Positions 1 to 8,185 are shown, numbered from the stretch's first letter. The stretch is 20,488 nucleotides of DNA from Clostridiales bacterium (GCA_017537905.1 JAFYJX010000055.1:1-20488); one strand, 5' to 3'. Notes: generated by a model from the letters alone, not told the origin. Made by a program: numbers and translations.

Positions 1-866
1 ATCATGATCTCGAAAGCAGCGCATCTGCCTCCGCCGATTCTCTGTACGAGTGTCTGACAGATAACGGCAACAAGACATGTAGCGAGCTGAACTCTGATCT
101 GATCCTGCTGATGCGGCGGGTAAACGTCGATGATACGGTTAACTGTATCAGCAGCTGAAGACGTATGGAGTGTCGAAAGAACGAGGTGTCCTGTTTCGGC
201 TGCGGTAATAGCAGTGGAAATTGTATCGAGGTCACGCATTTCTCCTACGAGAATGATATCCGGGTCCTCACGGAGAGCAGCTCTAAGAGCGTTAGCGAAT
301 GAGAGCGTATCCTCGTGAATTTCTCTCTGGTTGATCATAGCTTCTCCGTGCATATGGAGATACTCGATAGGTTCCTCAAGTGTCAGGATGTGGCACTTTT
401 TGCTCATGTTAACATGACCGATCATTGCAGCCAGTGTTGTGGACTTACCGGAACCCGTAGGACCTGTAACGAGGATAAGTCCTCTAGGTCTCATAACCAA
501 TTCCTTGAAGATGTTAGGAAGACCCAACTGCTCACAAGTAGGAATCTCATTTGTAATCGTTCTTGCAGCAAGTGCATATGTACCACGCTGCTTGAATACG
601 TTACATCTGAAACGGCTGAAGTTCTCAACAATGTACGAGAAGTCGATCTCACCTCTCTCGTTCAGATACTGCTGTCTTGATTTGTCGATCATTGACTTGC
701 AAAGATACTCAGTATCTGCAGCTGTAAGCGGCTGATTGCCTAACGGCATCAACATACCGTCAACACGAATCATAGGCGGCAATCCTACCGTAATATGGGT
801 ATCGGATGCTCCCATCTTTACCGATTCAGCCAAAATCGATTCGATCGATAAACTAAATCCTTCCAC
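1..866 (-). CDS. pilT: Type IV pilus retraction ATPase PilT (3' end outside window)
   Basis: Hexameric cytoplasmic motor that depolymerises type IV pili and drives twitching. The frame opens at GTG (864-866), preceded by AGGAGG at 9 bases, and stays open for 288 codons to the window edge. Visible motifs: an N-terminal PilT-type segment (SDTHITVGLPPMIRVDG, residues 21-37), Walker A GPTGSGKST (135-143), the acidic stretch LTLEEPIEYL (161-170), Walker B region REDPDIILVGEMRD (199-212), and a histidine box TGHLVLSTLHTSSAADT (225-241) ending in VNRIIDVYP. The DIILVGEMRD and HTSSAADTVNRIID patterns are those of PilT rather than PilB. The gene starts 17 bases after the pilB stop, and its ribosome binding site directly follows that stop, so the two are co-transcribed. 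The C-terminal roughly 60-80 residues expected for the family lie outside the window. Identification is firm; retraction activity is inferred from the family. Confidence 0.96.
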   Translation of the reverse strand, partial: MEGFSLSIESILAESVKMGASDTHITVGLPPMIRVDGMLMPLGNQPLTAADTEYLCKSMIDKSRQQYLNERGEIDFSYIVENFSRFRCNVFKQRGTYALAARTITNEIPTCEQLGLPNIFKELVMRPRGLILVTGPTGSGKSTTLAAMIGHVNMSKKCHILTLEEPIEYLHMHGEAMINQREIHEDTLSFANALRAALREDPDIILVGEMRDLDTISTAITAAETGHLVLSTLHTSSAADTVNRIIDVYPPHQQDQIRVQLATCLVAVICQTLVQRIGGGRCAAFEIM

Positions 867-883
867 GTTAAAAAACCTCCTTA

Positions 884-2548
884 TCAGTCAATCGTGTAAG
901 CTACTCTGTTAAGCTCGCTGACCGTCGTAATACCTTCTAATACGAGGTCTCTTGCGGAATCCTGAAGCATCTGTGTACCTTCAGTGACAGCGAGTGCGCG
1001 CATCTCATCTTCACTTGCTCTCTTCTCAAGTAAAGCCTTCATCTTCATTGTAATGATTACGATCTCATGGATAGCAATACGTCCCTTGTATCCCTTCTCA
1101 TTACATTCCGTACAACCCTTACCACGATAGAGCTTCTGACCCGGATCGAGTCTTAAGTACTCTCTGTCGTAAGCTTCAGGTTCATAGGATTCTCTGCAGT
1201 TGGTGCAGATACGGCGAACAAGACGCTGGGATACAACGCCGACCAAGGCAGAAGATACCATGTAAGGCTCCAAGCCCATGTCGATAAGACGGTTGATCGA
1301 AGATACAGCATCGTTCGTGTGGATAGTACTGAATACAAGGTGTCCGGTGATAGCGGCTCTCATAGCGATCTCAGCAGTCTCACCGTCACGGATTTCTCCG
1401 ACGAGGATGATATCAGGGTCCTGACGGAGGATGGATCTGAGGCCGCTCGCGAATGTCATTCCGGCCTTAGCATTAACCTGGACCTGATTGAGGCCGGGGA
1501 TCCTGATTTCTACAGGGTCCTCAACTGTGATGATATTAACTTCGTCTGTGTTCTTCTCTGAAAGGAGTGTATAAAGGGTTGTTGTCTTACCTGAACCTGT
1601 AGGTCCTGAGATAAGTACGATACCCTGAGGGATCTTGATCATCTTGTCGATCATCTCATTGTTACGATCGCTGATACCAAGATACTTTCTGTTCAAGTTA
1701 GCGTCATTCTTTGCGAGGATACGGATAACGGTCTTCTCACCGGTAACGCAGGGGAGCACGGATACACGCATGTCCACGTCCTCACCATTGATAACTGTCG
1801 TGATACGGCCGTCCTGAGGAATACGCTTCTCGGCGATGTTCATACCGCCAAGGATCTTGATTCTTGTTGTGATGGCGTCTTTTGCGGAAATAGGGTTGCT
1901 CATTACTTCCTGCATGACACCGTCGATTCTGATACGAACTCTTACTCGGTCTTCGAGAGGTTCGATATGGATATCGGATGAGCCTGAACGGATAGCGTAC
2001 TCGATCATGGAGTTAACGAGCTTAACAACAGGTGCGCTGTTAACTGCTTCTGAAAGTTCGCTGTCATCATCAAGGCTGTCATTTGCAAGGCTGGTGCCAA
2101 GCTCTTCTGCTGCCTTGTTGGCATTCTCTCTTCCGTAATGTACTTTGATTGCATCTATGATCGAAGTGTGTGTTGCAAGCATCAGGGATATCTGGTATCC
2201 GGTCTGGAACTGCAACTCGTCTTCAATTGTAATGTTCATCGGGTCATCGATAGCAACTACAAGCGTGTCACCATCAAAGCCGATCGGGAATACAACGTTC
2301 TCTTCGCAGAATTTCTGTGTTAAGAGAGCTGTTGCCTTAGGGTCAACATCAATACCAGACAGATCGATAATCGGATAATTGTACTGGCTGGAAACCGCCC
2401 TCAAAATGTCGAATTCCGACATCAAACCGCTCTCAACGATAACTTCACCAAGACGTTTGCCGGTTTCCTTCTGAATACTAAGTACTTCTGCAAGTTCGGT
2501 AGCATTTAAGAATCCGCTCTCGACCAGAATATCACCTAATCTCTTCAT
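884..2548 (-). CDS. pilB: Type IV pilus assembly ATPase PilB with MshEN (c-di-GMP-type) N-terminus
   Basis: Hexameric cytoplasmic ATPase that powers pilin polymerisation. The ATG at 2548 is chosen because GGGAGGG lies 4-5 bases upstream; an ATA or other start 11 codons earlier has no such site. The 554-residue length is normal for PilB/GspE. Two MshEN-like repeats open the protein: RLGDILVESGFLNATELAEV (residues 3-22) and RLGEVIVESGLMSEFDILRA (32-51). The core follows with Walker A GPTGSGKT (315-322), VEDPVE (342-347), Walker B region QDPDIILVGEIRD (376-388) and TGHLVFSTIHTNDA (401-414). A tetra-cysteine zinc site is present at C448/C451 and C479/C482, and the usual GRIAIHE segment follows. 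It is first gene of the pilB-pilT operon and is transcribed divergently from yebC. The MshEN repeats are known in other PilB/MshE proteins to bind cyclic di-GMP; binding here is inferred. Confidence 0.96.
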   Translation of the reverse strand: MKRLGDILVESGFLNATELAEVLSIQKETGKRLGEVIVESGLMSEFDILRAVSSQYNYPIIDLSGIDVDPKATALLTQKFCEENVVFPIGFDGDTLVVAIDDPMNITIEDELQFQTGYQISLMLATHTSIIDAIKVHYGRENANKAAEELGTSLANDSLDDDSELSEAVNSAPVVKLVNSMIEYAIRSGSSDIHIEPLEDRVRVRIRIDGVMQEVMSNPISAKDAITTRIKILGGMNIAEKRIPQDGRITTVINGEDVDMRVSVLPCVTGEKTVIRILAKNDANLNRKYLGISDRNNEMIDKMIKIPQGIVLISGPTGSGKTTTLYTLLSEKNTDEVNIITVEDPVEIRIPGLNQVQVNAKAGMTFASGLRSILRQDPDIILVGEIRDGETAEIAMRAAITGHLVFSTIHTNDAVSSINRLIDMGLEPYMVSSALVGVVSQRLVRRICTNCRESYEPEAYDREYLRLDPGQKLYRGKGCTECNEKGYKGRIAIHEIVIITMKMKALLEKRASEDEMRALAVTEGTQMLQDSARDLVLEGITTVSELNRVAYTID

Positions 2549-2636
2549 CGAACCCTCCCGTAATTCTAAAAGAATATACACTTAAGTAATGCACACAAAA
2601 CAGACAGGCGCACTTCGCCCAAGCATAGATGTTAGA

Positions 2637-2665
2637 ACTATACAACAGAATTGAGTAAATAACAA
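2637..2665 (-). promoter_or_regulatory. Sigma-A-like promoter for pilB-pilT
   Basis: Read on the minus strand, TTGTTA (2665-2660) and TATAGT (2642-2637) are separated by exactly 17 bases. They match the consensus at 4/6 and 5/6 positions. Transcription would begin near 2630, leaving a leader of about 80 bases before the pilB ATG. The leader holds only a small GGCG/CGCC hairpin and no riboswitch core that I recognise. Confidence 0.55.
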
Positions 2666-2747
2666 GTTTAAAAGACAAACTGCACAAAAAATATATTTGA
2701 CAATCTTATGTCCGGGGCATGACAGCATCTGACTTTTCATTTGCCGT

Positions 2748-2776
2748 TTGGTATCTCTACGAAAAGATTGTATAAT
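2748..2776 (+). promoter_or_regulatory. Sigma-A-like promoter for the yebC operon
   Basis: A perfect TATAAT (2771-2776) lies 17 bases after TTGGTA (2748-2753, 4/6 match). The transcript would begin about 30 bases before the yebC start codon. It points away from the pilB promoter about 80 bases to the left, so the two operons share one divergent control region. Confidence 0.65.
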
Positions 2777-2816
2777 ATTTGATTATATTAATAAGATTAC
2801 ATTTGGAGGAATGTTA

Positions 2817-3542
2817 ATGTCAGGTCATTCTAAGTGGAGCAACATCAGAAGGAAAAAAGAGGCATCAGATGCAGCAAAGGGTGCTGTATTTACAAAGATC
2901 GCCAAAGAGATAGCTGTAGCAGTTAAGGCCGGAGGTCCTGACCCTGATGGCAATTCCAGACTTAAAGTAGTTGTGGCAAAGGCAAAGGCTGCCAATATGC
3001 CTAATGACAATATCAACCGTGCCATCAAGAAGGCTGCCGAAGCCGGCGAAGGCGACGATTATGAAGAGATCACATACGAAGGTTATGGTCCTGCAGGCGT
3101 TGCCATCATGGTCAAGACCCTGACCAACAACCGTAACCGCACGGCTGCTGATCTCAGACACATCTTTGATAAGAACGGCGGCAACCTGGGTGTTGACGGT
3201 TCCGTCTCCTTCCTCTTCAACGAAAAGGGAACGATTCTTATTTCCAAAGAAGATTATGAGGATGAGGACCAGGTCATGGGCGATGCATTGGACTGCGGAG
3301 CTTCTGACTTTGATTCAGATGATGAATACTACATCATCTCGACCGCACCTGCTGACTATTACTCAGTCCGTGAAGCTCTCGAAGCTAAGAACTATGCGAT
3401 CGCTGACTCGACTCTCGGTCCTGTCGCAATGACAACTGCCGAAGTAACTGATCCTGAAGCTGTCGCACAGCTCGAGAAGATGCTCGACATGATGGATGAG
3501 AACGAGGATATCCAGGAAGTCTTCCATAACTGGAACGGTTAA
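2817..3542 (+). CDS. yebC: YebC/PmpR family protein (TACO1-like)
   Basis: The 241-residue product begins MSGHSKWSNIRRKKEASDA, the hallmark start of the YebC family, and matches the family length of about 240. ATG 2817 is selected because GGAGGA sits 7 bases upstream and because homologues begin at this residue; an ATG two codons earlier and a longer upstream frame fit less well. Other family blocks are present: AKAANMPNDNINRAIKKA, YEEITYEGYGPAGVAIMV, the NRNRTAADLRHIFDKNGG region, and the acidic C-terminal part with AMTTAEV and MLDMMDENEDIQEVFHNW. Members have been described as transcriptional regulators, and more recently as ribosome-associated factors relieving stalling; the sequence does not decide between these roles. 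It is first gene of a four-gene operon and is 11 bases from the next gene. Confidence 0.97.
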   Translation: MSGHSKWSNIRRKKEASDAAKGAVFTKIAKEIAVAVKAGGPDPDGNSRLKVVVAKAKAANMPNDNINRAIKKAAEAGEGDDYEEITYEGYGPAGVAIMVKTLTNNRNRTAADLRHIFDKNGGNLGVDGSVSFLFNEKGTILISKEDYEDEDQVMGDALDCGASDFDSDDEYYIISTAPADYYSVREALEAKNYAIADSTLGPVAMTTAEVTDPEAVAQLEKMLDMMDENEDIQEVFHNWNG

Positions 3543-3553
3543 GGACATTAGAA

Positions 3554-4630
3554 TTGGACAACCATGACGAATTAAAACAAGAGCAGACTCAGACGCAGAG
3601 CGTTCCGGTAGCGCGAAAGACTTTGTTGTCTGAATTTAAGGGTACTCTTAAACGATTCGACAGGTCTAATCCTTCAAACCAAAACACATATTCCGACCCT
3701 GCCCAAAGCTTCGAACGCAATGCGGAGCTTATTCTTTCGAGCGAACAATTGACCCGCGAAGTGTTATCCAACATCGCGGTCATTGCTTTCGTCGGAGCAT
3801 CCGGAACAGGTAAAAGTACCAGAGCAATAAAGGTCGCCAGGGATAATAATATCTACTACATCATTGATGACGGCCTTCTCATCAACGGAAGCCGTATCGT
3901 TGCCGGCACTTCTGCCAAGAAGGCTCCGACCAAGATGGAGTCCGTAAGGCAGGCTATCTTCGTTGATCCGACGAGATCCGCCGTTATGCGCCGTGCCCTT
4001 ATCGAATCCATGCCGAGAGCTCTCATGATACTCGGCACTTCAGATTCTATGCTTAGTAAGATCTGTGAGAATCTCTGGCTCAACCAGCCGTCAATGCTCA
4101 TCAGGATCGAAGACGTTTCCACAGAGGAAGAAAGACGTCTTGCCCGTACGACCAGAGTTACCGAAGGTATGCACACGATCCCTGTTCCGAGCATGGAGAT
4201 CAAACATGAGTTCTCCGGTTACTTTTCAGACCCTTTCAGCAAATTGAGACAGAGATTTGACCGTGAACGTGGTGTTACGCCGCTGGCTCCGGACTCTGAC
4301 AGAACGGTAGTAAGACCTACCTTCTCTTCTCTGGGCTCATATTCTATTTCGGACGAAGCGATCCTCGATCTGATCAAGATCGTATTAAGAGACGTCCCCG
4401 GTTTTGCGGAAGTTACTTCGTTTAAGACCGAGAAGCAGACATTCGGCGTTATGATCAGCCTCGATCTGGCGCTTTACTATGGCTATGATGCCCAAAAAGT
4501 TCTGGAGACAGCCCAGCAGCGTGTCGGCAGTGCTGTCGAGGAATTTACTTCTATAACTATGAATGGTGTAAATGTCAGGGCGAACCGCCTCATGCATTTA
4601 CCAAAACCATCGACACCGGAGGATAATTAA
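3554..4630 (+). CDS. P-loop NTPase with C-terminal Asp23/Gls24-like domain
   Basis: This 358-residue protein joins two domains that are usually separate. Residues 1-70 are polar and probably flexible. Residues 74-90 give a clear Walker A, VIAFVGASGTGKST, with K87. A hydrophobic strand ending in two aspartates (YYIIDD, 101-106) may act as Walker B or bind metal. Residues 262-347 resemble Asp23: SISDEAILDLIKIVLRDVPG, then GVMISLDLALYYGYD, then VGSAVEEFTSITMNGVNVRA, matching the order of the family's IADEVV, VDL..VEYG and VEEMTGL.V..VNV blocks. There is no membrane segment. The start is TTG, 11 bases after yebC, with AAGGA 8 bases upstream; no better start was seen. The stop overlaps the next ATG by one base (TAATG), so translation is probably coupled. 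Asp23 proteins act near the membrane in Gram-positive envelope stress; the NTP-linked function is unknown. Confidence 0.72.
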   Translation: MDNHDELKQEQTQTQSVPVARKTLLSEFKGTLKRFDRSNPSNQNTYSDPAQSFERNAELILSSEQLTREVLSNIAVIAFVGASGTGKSTRAIKVARDNNIYYIIDDGLLINGSRIVAGTSAKKAPTKMESVRQAIFVDPTRSAVMRRALIESMPRALMILGTSDSMLSKICENLWLNQPSMLIRIEDVSTEEERRLARTTRVTEGMHTIPVPSMEIKHEFSGYFSDPFSKLRQRFDRERGVTPLAPDSDRTVVRPTFSSLGSYSISDEAILDLIKIVLRDVPGFAEVTSFKTEKQTFGVMISLDLALYYGYDAQKVLETAQQRVGSAVEEFTSITMNGVNVRANRLMHLPKPSTPEDN

Positions 4631-5391
4631 TGGAAAAGATCTACATGATTCCCGTTAACGATGCTTATAACGAGCACGGCGGGTGCCCTGTCTGCAGACT
4701 CAGGGATAAAGCGGAAAACAATTATCTCGAATACTATCTCGGTCCCTCTTTGATGGAGCCGGATACACGTAAGATCACCAACAAGACCGGCTTCTGCCCC
4801 GTTCACATGGGCAAGCTCAACAAAGCAGTTACCAACAGGCTGGGCCTCGGTCTTGTCATGCATACGCATCTTAAGGATTTTAATGAAGAATTGAATCCTA
4901 AGCTTCAGTCAGCAATACCTGCCAAGGCAGGACTTATTAAAGGCAGAAATCCGGACTACAAGCAGAAGCTTAACAATGTGGCTGATCTTCTTGAGAAAAG
5001 GATCAGCCTCTGCCCTATCTGTGACAATCTCAATGATGCAATGGGACACTATGTTGAAGTCATCTGCTGGATGTTTTCGCACGACAAGGACTTCAAGGAG
5101 AAGTTCTTAAATGCTGAATTCCATTGCCTCCCCCATACAGCTCTGCTGTTAAGACAGGCTGCCAAGCTCTCGCAGAACGAAGCAGCTGATTTTGTTGAGG
5201 CTCTTTATAAAAACAACACTGCAACATTTGATGCGCTGATCTCCGATGTCGAGTATTTCACTCTTAAATTCGATTACAGGAATACAGACAAGCCTTGGGG
5301 AACCAGCAAAAACTCGATCCAGCGCTCAATGCGTTTCTTATCTTCCGACGGGAGGGATTTCGATGAACAGCAGTCAAAGAAACAGACTTGA
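4630..5391 (+). CDS. DUF6062-like protein with duplicated CxxC/CxxH sites
   Basis: The 253-residue protein looks like the uncharacterised Firmicutes family DUF6062. The N-terminus MEKIYMIPVNDAYNEHGGC and the blocks LEYYLGPSLMEPDTR, GFCPVHMGKL and NRLGLGLVMHTHL match my recollection of that family. Two metal-site sets are arranged in tandem: C19-P-V-C22 with C56-x-x-H59, and C128-P-I-C131 with C166-x-x-H169. Each set has a CxxC followed by a CxxH, as expected for a structural zinc ion in a treble-clef-like unit. No signal peptide or membrane segment is present, so it is probably cytoplasmic. It is translationally coupled to the upstream NTPase gene by a one-base overlap, and its last 29 bases overlap the next gene. 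Its biochemical role is unknown. Confidence 0.75.
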   Translation: MEKIYMIPVNDAYNEHGGCPVCRLRDKAENNYLEYYLGPSLMEPDTRKITNKTGFCPVHMGKLNKAVTNRLGLGLVMHTHLKDFNEELNPKLQSAIPAKAGLIKGRNPDYKQKLNNVADLLEKRISLCPICDNLNDAMGHYVEVICWMFSHDKDFKEKFLNAEFHCLPHTALLLRQAAKLSQNEAADFVEALYKNNTATFDALISDVEYFTLKFDYRNTDKPWGTSKNSIQRSMRFLSSDGRDFDEQQSKKQT

Positions 5392-5809
5392 TTATTCAGG
5401 CACACAATTGGAAGAGCTGTCCGATGTTTCTTTGCTTGAAGTAATGCAGGAAAAGACTGATGAGGAGACATCCTCAAAGTATGTTCTGATCAAGCATGAT
5501 TTCTATTCATCTGATTCCGAGCACGGCAGGAAGCTCCTTGATGGATTCCTTTCTGCTCTCAGCGAGTCATCTTTTAATAATCTGATCGTATATCTTATCG
5601 ATAAAGGCACTATGCTCCTGGACGAGTCAAATCCTCTTCATGACAGCATGCTCCGCCTGATCGAAAAATCCGAGATGGTCGTAGCAGCTGCCGAGAGCAT
5701 CTCTTATTATGAAGTTTCCTCTTGCAGCAATTCCAAGATTGCTTTCCAGTCCGCCCGCTCTATTGCGGAAGATATTACTTATCTGCCTAACATCTTGGTC
5801 CTGGAATAA
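5363..5809 (+). CDS. DsrE/YedF C-terminal-like protein lacking the usual cysteines
   Basis: The 148-residue product starts at ATG 5363, where GGAGGG lies six bases upstream, inside the end of the preceding gene. Residues 38-148 follow the pattern of the DsrE-like C-terminal domain of YedF selenium-metabolism proteins: KYVLIKHDFYSSDSEHGRKL (39-58) resembles the opening strand and G/D-x-x-LG-x-x-L motif, FNNLIVYLIDKGTMLLDESN (71-90) resembles the second strand with the following loop, and the MVVAAAESISYYEV segment sits where YedF proteins have a CGTC-type motif. Here that position reads AAES, so the presumed reactive cysteine is missing, and there is no N-terminal TusA-like domain. A binding or regulatory role is therefore more likely than sulfur transfer. 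The fold assignment is by pattern only. It is last gene of the yebC operon. Confidence 0.5.
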   Translation: MNSSQRNRLDYSGTQLEELSDVSLLEVMQEKTDEETSSKYVLIKHDFYSSDSEHGRKLLDGFLSALSESSFNNLIVYLIDKGTMLLDESNPLHDSMLRLIEKSEMVVAAAESISYYEVSSCSNSKIAFQSARSIAEDITYLPNILVLE

Positions 5810-5854
5810 TCGCAGATTATTTATCCGTCACTGAATTGATGTTATTAACAATTA

Positions 5855-5888
5855 AAAAGGGTTGCCTCCGTTTGGAGACAACCCTTTT
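5855..5888. terminator. Bidirectional intrinsic terminator
   Basis: A 15-base-pair stem (AAAAGGGTTGCCTCC, loop GTTT, GGAGACAACCCTTTT) lies between the converging yebC operon and the giant pilin gene. On the plus strand there is one C-A mismatch and a TTTT end, then TTTTT shortly after. On the minus strand the same position becomes a T-G wobble, and the stem is followed by TTTTT. It should therefore work in both directions, slightly better for the minus-strand gene. Confidence 0.85.
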
Positions 5889-5924
5889 AAAGTTTTTACT
5901 TGATCCGCTAAGCATTAGTTCTGA

Positions 5925-8093
5925 TTAATAGTAGTACGTAATATCAGATACCTTGTACTTGGACTTAGCAATTCTCTGCTTAGGCATTGTGTCATCAGAT
6001 GTCGGCTGCGGGCAGTAAGGCATTACGAAGTCGCCTACCGGGTTATCATAGCCTGCAATCGCAAATGTTGCATCCTGCTTATATGTATGGAATTCCTGGC
6101 ACTCGATTCTGCCGTAGATCTGCTGGTGGTCACCGGAACCATCGATAGGTCCGAAGCAGGAGCTGCCATAGAGTCCGATGTAAGCTTCGATCGTTACACT
6201 CTTACCGATGCAGAATACGTTGTTGCCTACACCATAGATGAACATAGCGGGCTTAACGATGTTGTCATAGTAAGCAGAGTATGTAGATGTAGCCTTTGCT
6301 CCGTTGTAATCCTTGAAAGCATCATTCTGATATGCATGCTTCTCGGAAGTCCATGTCTTTGTATGAACATAATTGATCAAATTATCTGAATTGTCGCAGC
6401 CAGGTCTTGTTGCTACAGAAAGGAATCCTGCTGAGCAGAGGCAGTGACCGCCGTTAAGACCATCGTTGTTGTGTGAGAGCTGGATCTTAGCGCCATTTTC
6501 CATAATGAAGAGAACAGGCTTGTTGGAATCTGCATTGAATATTGCAAATACGAGTCCTCTGAGAAGGAAATTATGGTTAGCAGCGAAGTAGAAACGATAG
6601 TCGCTTCCCTTGGAACCGTCGATAGTAAGAACGATCGGGCTGTATCTGTATGCTTCACCGCCGCCTGTAACGTTAGTACCGTTACCTGTTACGTAGTAAT
6701 AACCGGGTTCAAGATACTGGGAAGATGTAACCGTGCTGAGGTTAAGAACCTTCTGATAGTTTGATCCGTTCTTTCTGTATTCAGGATAGGATGTTGTTAC
6801 AGGGTTAACGATATACTTAGCACCTGCAGGAATTGTAGATCCGGCTGAATATGTCTTGGAACCATCAGGACTATATGTAGTATAAGTAAGTACCGTATCA
6901 CTTGCAGCTGTTGTTACTTTTCCATCCGGGCAAAGCTTCTTAAATACCTGGGAAGCTGACGGGAATGCGTTGGAAGAACCATAGTTCCAAGAGAGATATC
7001 TCTTAACGTTAGCCTTGTTGGTTGATGACAAAGGATTTGACTGAGCAGAGTTCGTAATAGTATAGGTGAATGAGCTGTTAGCCTTACCTGTTGCGATGTC
7101 AGGGTTAGCACCTAAGCTGTTACCGTTACCGTCAACGAAGTAGATCTTGTGAGAGTTGTTCTTTGTAAGAGCCTCATAGACCTTCTTATTGCCATCGTTG
7201 TTATCGTTCTGAACTTTTCTTCCTGAGAAGATGAAGCTGTTGCTCTTGCCTGCGAGGTTATCCCAGACACCAGTCTGGCTGGAATCCTTAACTGCGAGGC
7301 CGGCACTCTTGTCTGTACCCATCAGGTAGATATCACCGTAAACCTGAGCGGATGAACGGCAGTTCATCTGTGCGCCCTGGAGGAAGATCATCTTTCCGTA
7401 GAATTTCTCACCACCGCCCAACTGAACGTTGTTGGAATCCTGACCGAATACTACGTCGGAAAGATAGAGGGAATCAGATGTCTGTCCCTTGTAGTTGCCT
7501 CTCAAAACTATGTTGTTATCTGTAGGTGCAGCAATCTTTGTCTGATCCCACATACCAACGCCGCCTGTGAATCTCAATTCGCCGACACCAACGCCGCCTG
7601 CAACTTCAACCTGGTTCTTAAACTGTGAACCATAGCTGGGATCTTCTTCTTCTGCCTTAAGTACTACCTGAACGTTCTCGGTGCTTGTACCGATAACTGT
7701 TGTGAAATCACAGTAAACATAATCAGGAGTTGATGCGCTTGTATAAATATCGAGCCAGGTGCAGTTGTCATTAGCTTCAGACATACCAGGGACACCGGGA
7801 ACAACCATCTTAACCTTAGTAGCGCCCGCACCATGAGTCTTGTTCATGATCTTCTCGAGCTGTGTATCGGTAATTTCCTGTGTCTTAAGGGCTTCCAGGA
7901 AAACTTCGGAAGCTGATGTAACCGTAAGTCTGGCCTGGCTGGACATTGTCTGTGAATACAAACGGCGTCTTGTAGCCTGGGTGAGCATCATAGCGGATGC
8001 AATGAAGATCATTGCGAGAGCCAGGATGAGAACAACGATTACAAGGATAGCGCCCTGCTTGTTCTTCTTTGCCTTATTCAATCTTTTAATCAT
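5925..8093 (-). CDS. Large PilX/GspK-like minor pilin with big extracellular domain
   Basis: The 722-residue protein has a class III (prepilin) signal: basic leader MIKRLNKAKKNKQG, then a hydrophobic helix AILVIVVLILALAMIFIASA, with predicted cleavage after G14. Position +5 of the mature protein is Ile rather than the Glu of major pilins, as in GspK and PilX-type proteins. Residues from about 40 to 90 continue as an amphipathic helix (RRRLYSQTMSSQARLTVTSA). The remainder is rich in Gly, Asn, Ser, Thr and Tyr with regular short strands (for instance SAQVYGDIYLMG), suggesting a beta-rich or beta-helical ectodomain; cysteines are few and scattered. ATG 8093 is chosen, with AAGGAAGG upstream; a GTG three codons earlier overlaps that site. 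It has its own promoter and terminator and is not in the pilB-pilT operon. A tip adhesin or assembly initiator is likely, but the ligand is unknown. Confidence 0.72.
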   Translation of the reverse strand: MIKRLNKAKKNKQGAILVIVVLILALAMIFIASAMMLTQATRRRLYSQTMSSQARLTVTSASEVFLEALKTQEITDTQLEKIMNKTHGAGATKVKMVVPGVPGMSEANDNCTWLDIYTSASTPDYVYCDFTTVIGTSTENVQVVLKAEEEDPSYGSQFKNQVEVAGGVGVGELRFTGGVGMWDQTKIAAPTDNNIVLRGNYKGQTSDSLYLSDVVFGQDSNNVQLGGGEKFYGKMIFLQGAQMNCRSSAQVYGDIYLMGTDKSAGLAVKDSSQTGVWDNLAGKSNSFIFSGRKVQNDNNDGNKKVYEALTKNNSHKIYFVDGNGNSLGANPDIATGKANSSFTYTITNSAQSNPLSSTNKANVKRYLSWNYGSSNAFPSASQVFKKLCPDGKVTTAASDTVLTYTTYSPDGSKTYSAGSTIPAGAKYIVNPVTTSYPEYRKNGSNYQKVLNLSTVTSSQYLEPGYYYVTGNGTNVTGGGEAYRYSPIVLTIDGSKGSDYRFYFAANHNFLLRGLVFAIFNADSNKPVLFIMENGAKIQLSHNNDGLNGGHCLCSAGFLSVATRPGCDNSDNLINYVHTKTWTSEKHAYQNDAFKDYNGAKATSTYSAYYDNIVKPAMFIYGVGNNVFCIGKSVTIEAYIGLYGSSCFGPIDGSGDHQQIYGRIECQEFHTYKQDATFAIAGYDNPVGDFVMPYCPQPTSDDTMPKQRIAKSKYKVSDITYYY

Positions 8094-8185
8094 AAGAAGC
8101 ACCTTCCTTCTTTATGGTCTGAAGTTACTTATTTTCCTGCATTTGGCGGGAATACCCCGCACAATTCGCCTTATTATCTGAGCCT

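Noticed and set aside
233..1455. Two similar DNA stretches of about 65 bases (near 233-301 and 1377-1455) looking like a direct repeat
   Set aside because: They are the homologous Walker B regions of the paralogous ATPases PilT and PilB, so protein-level homology explains them.
2549..2630. Possible cyclic-di-GMP riboswitch in the pilB leader
   Set aside because: Only a small GGCG/CGCC hairpin is present; the conserved riboswitch core sequences are not seen.
2749..2816. Longer YebC start upstream of 2817
   Set aside because: It would include the TATAAT promoter element, and homologues begin at MSGHSKW, where the ribosome binding site fits.
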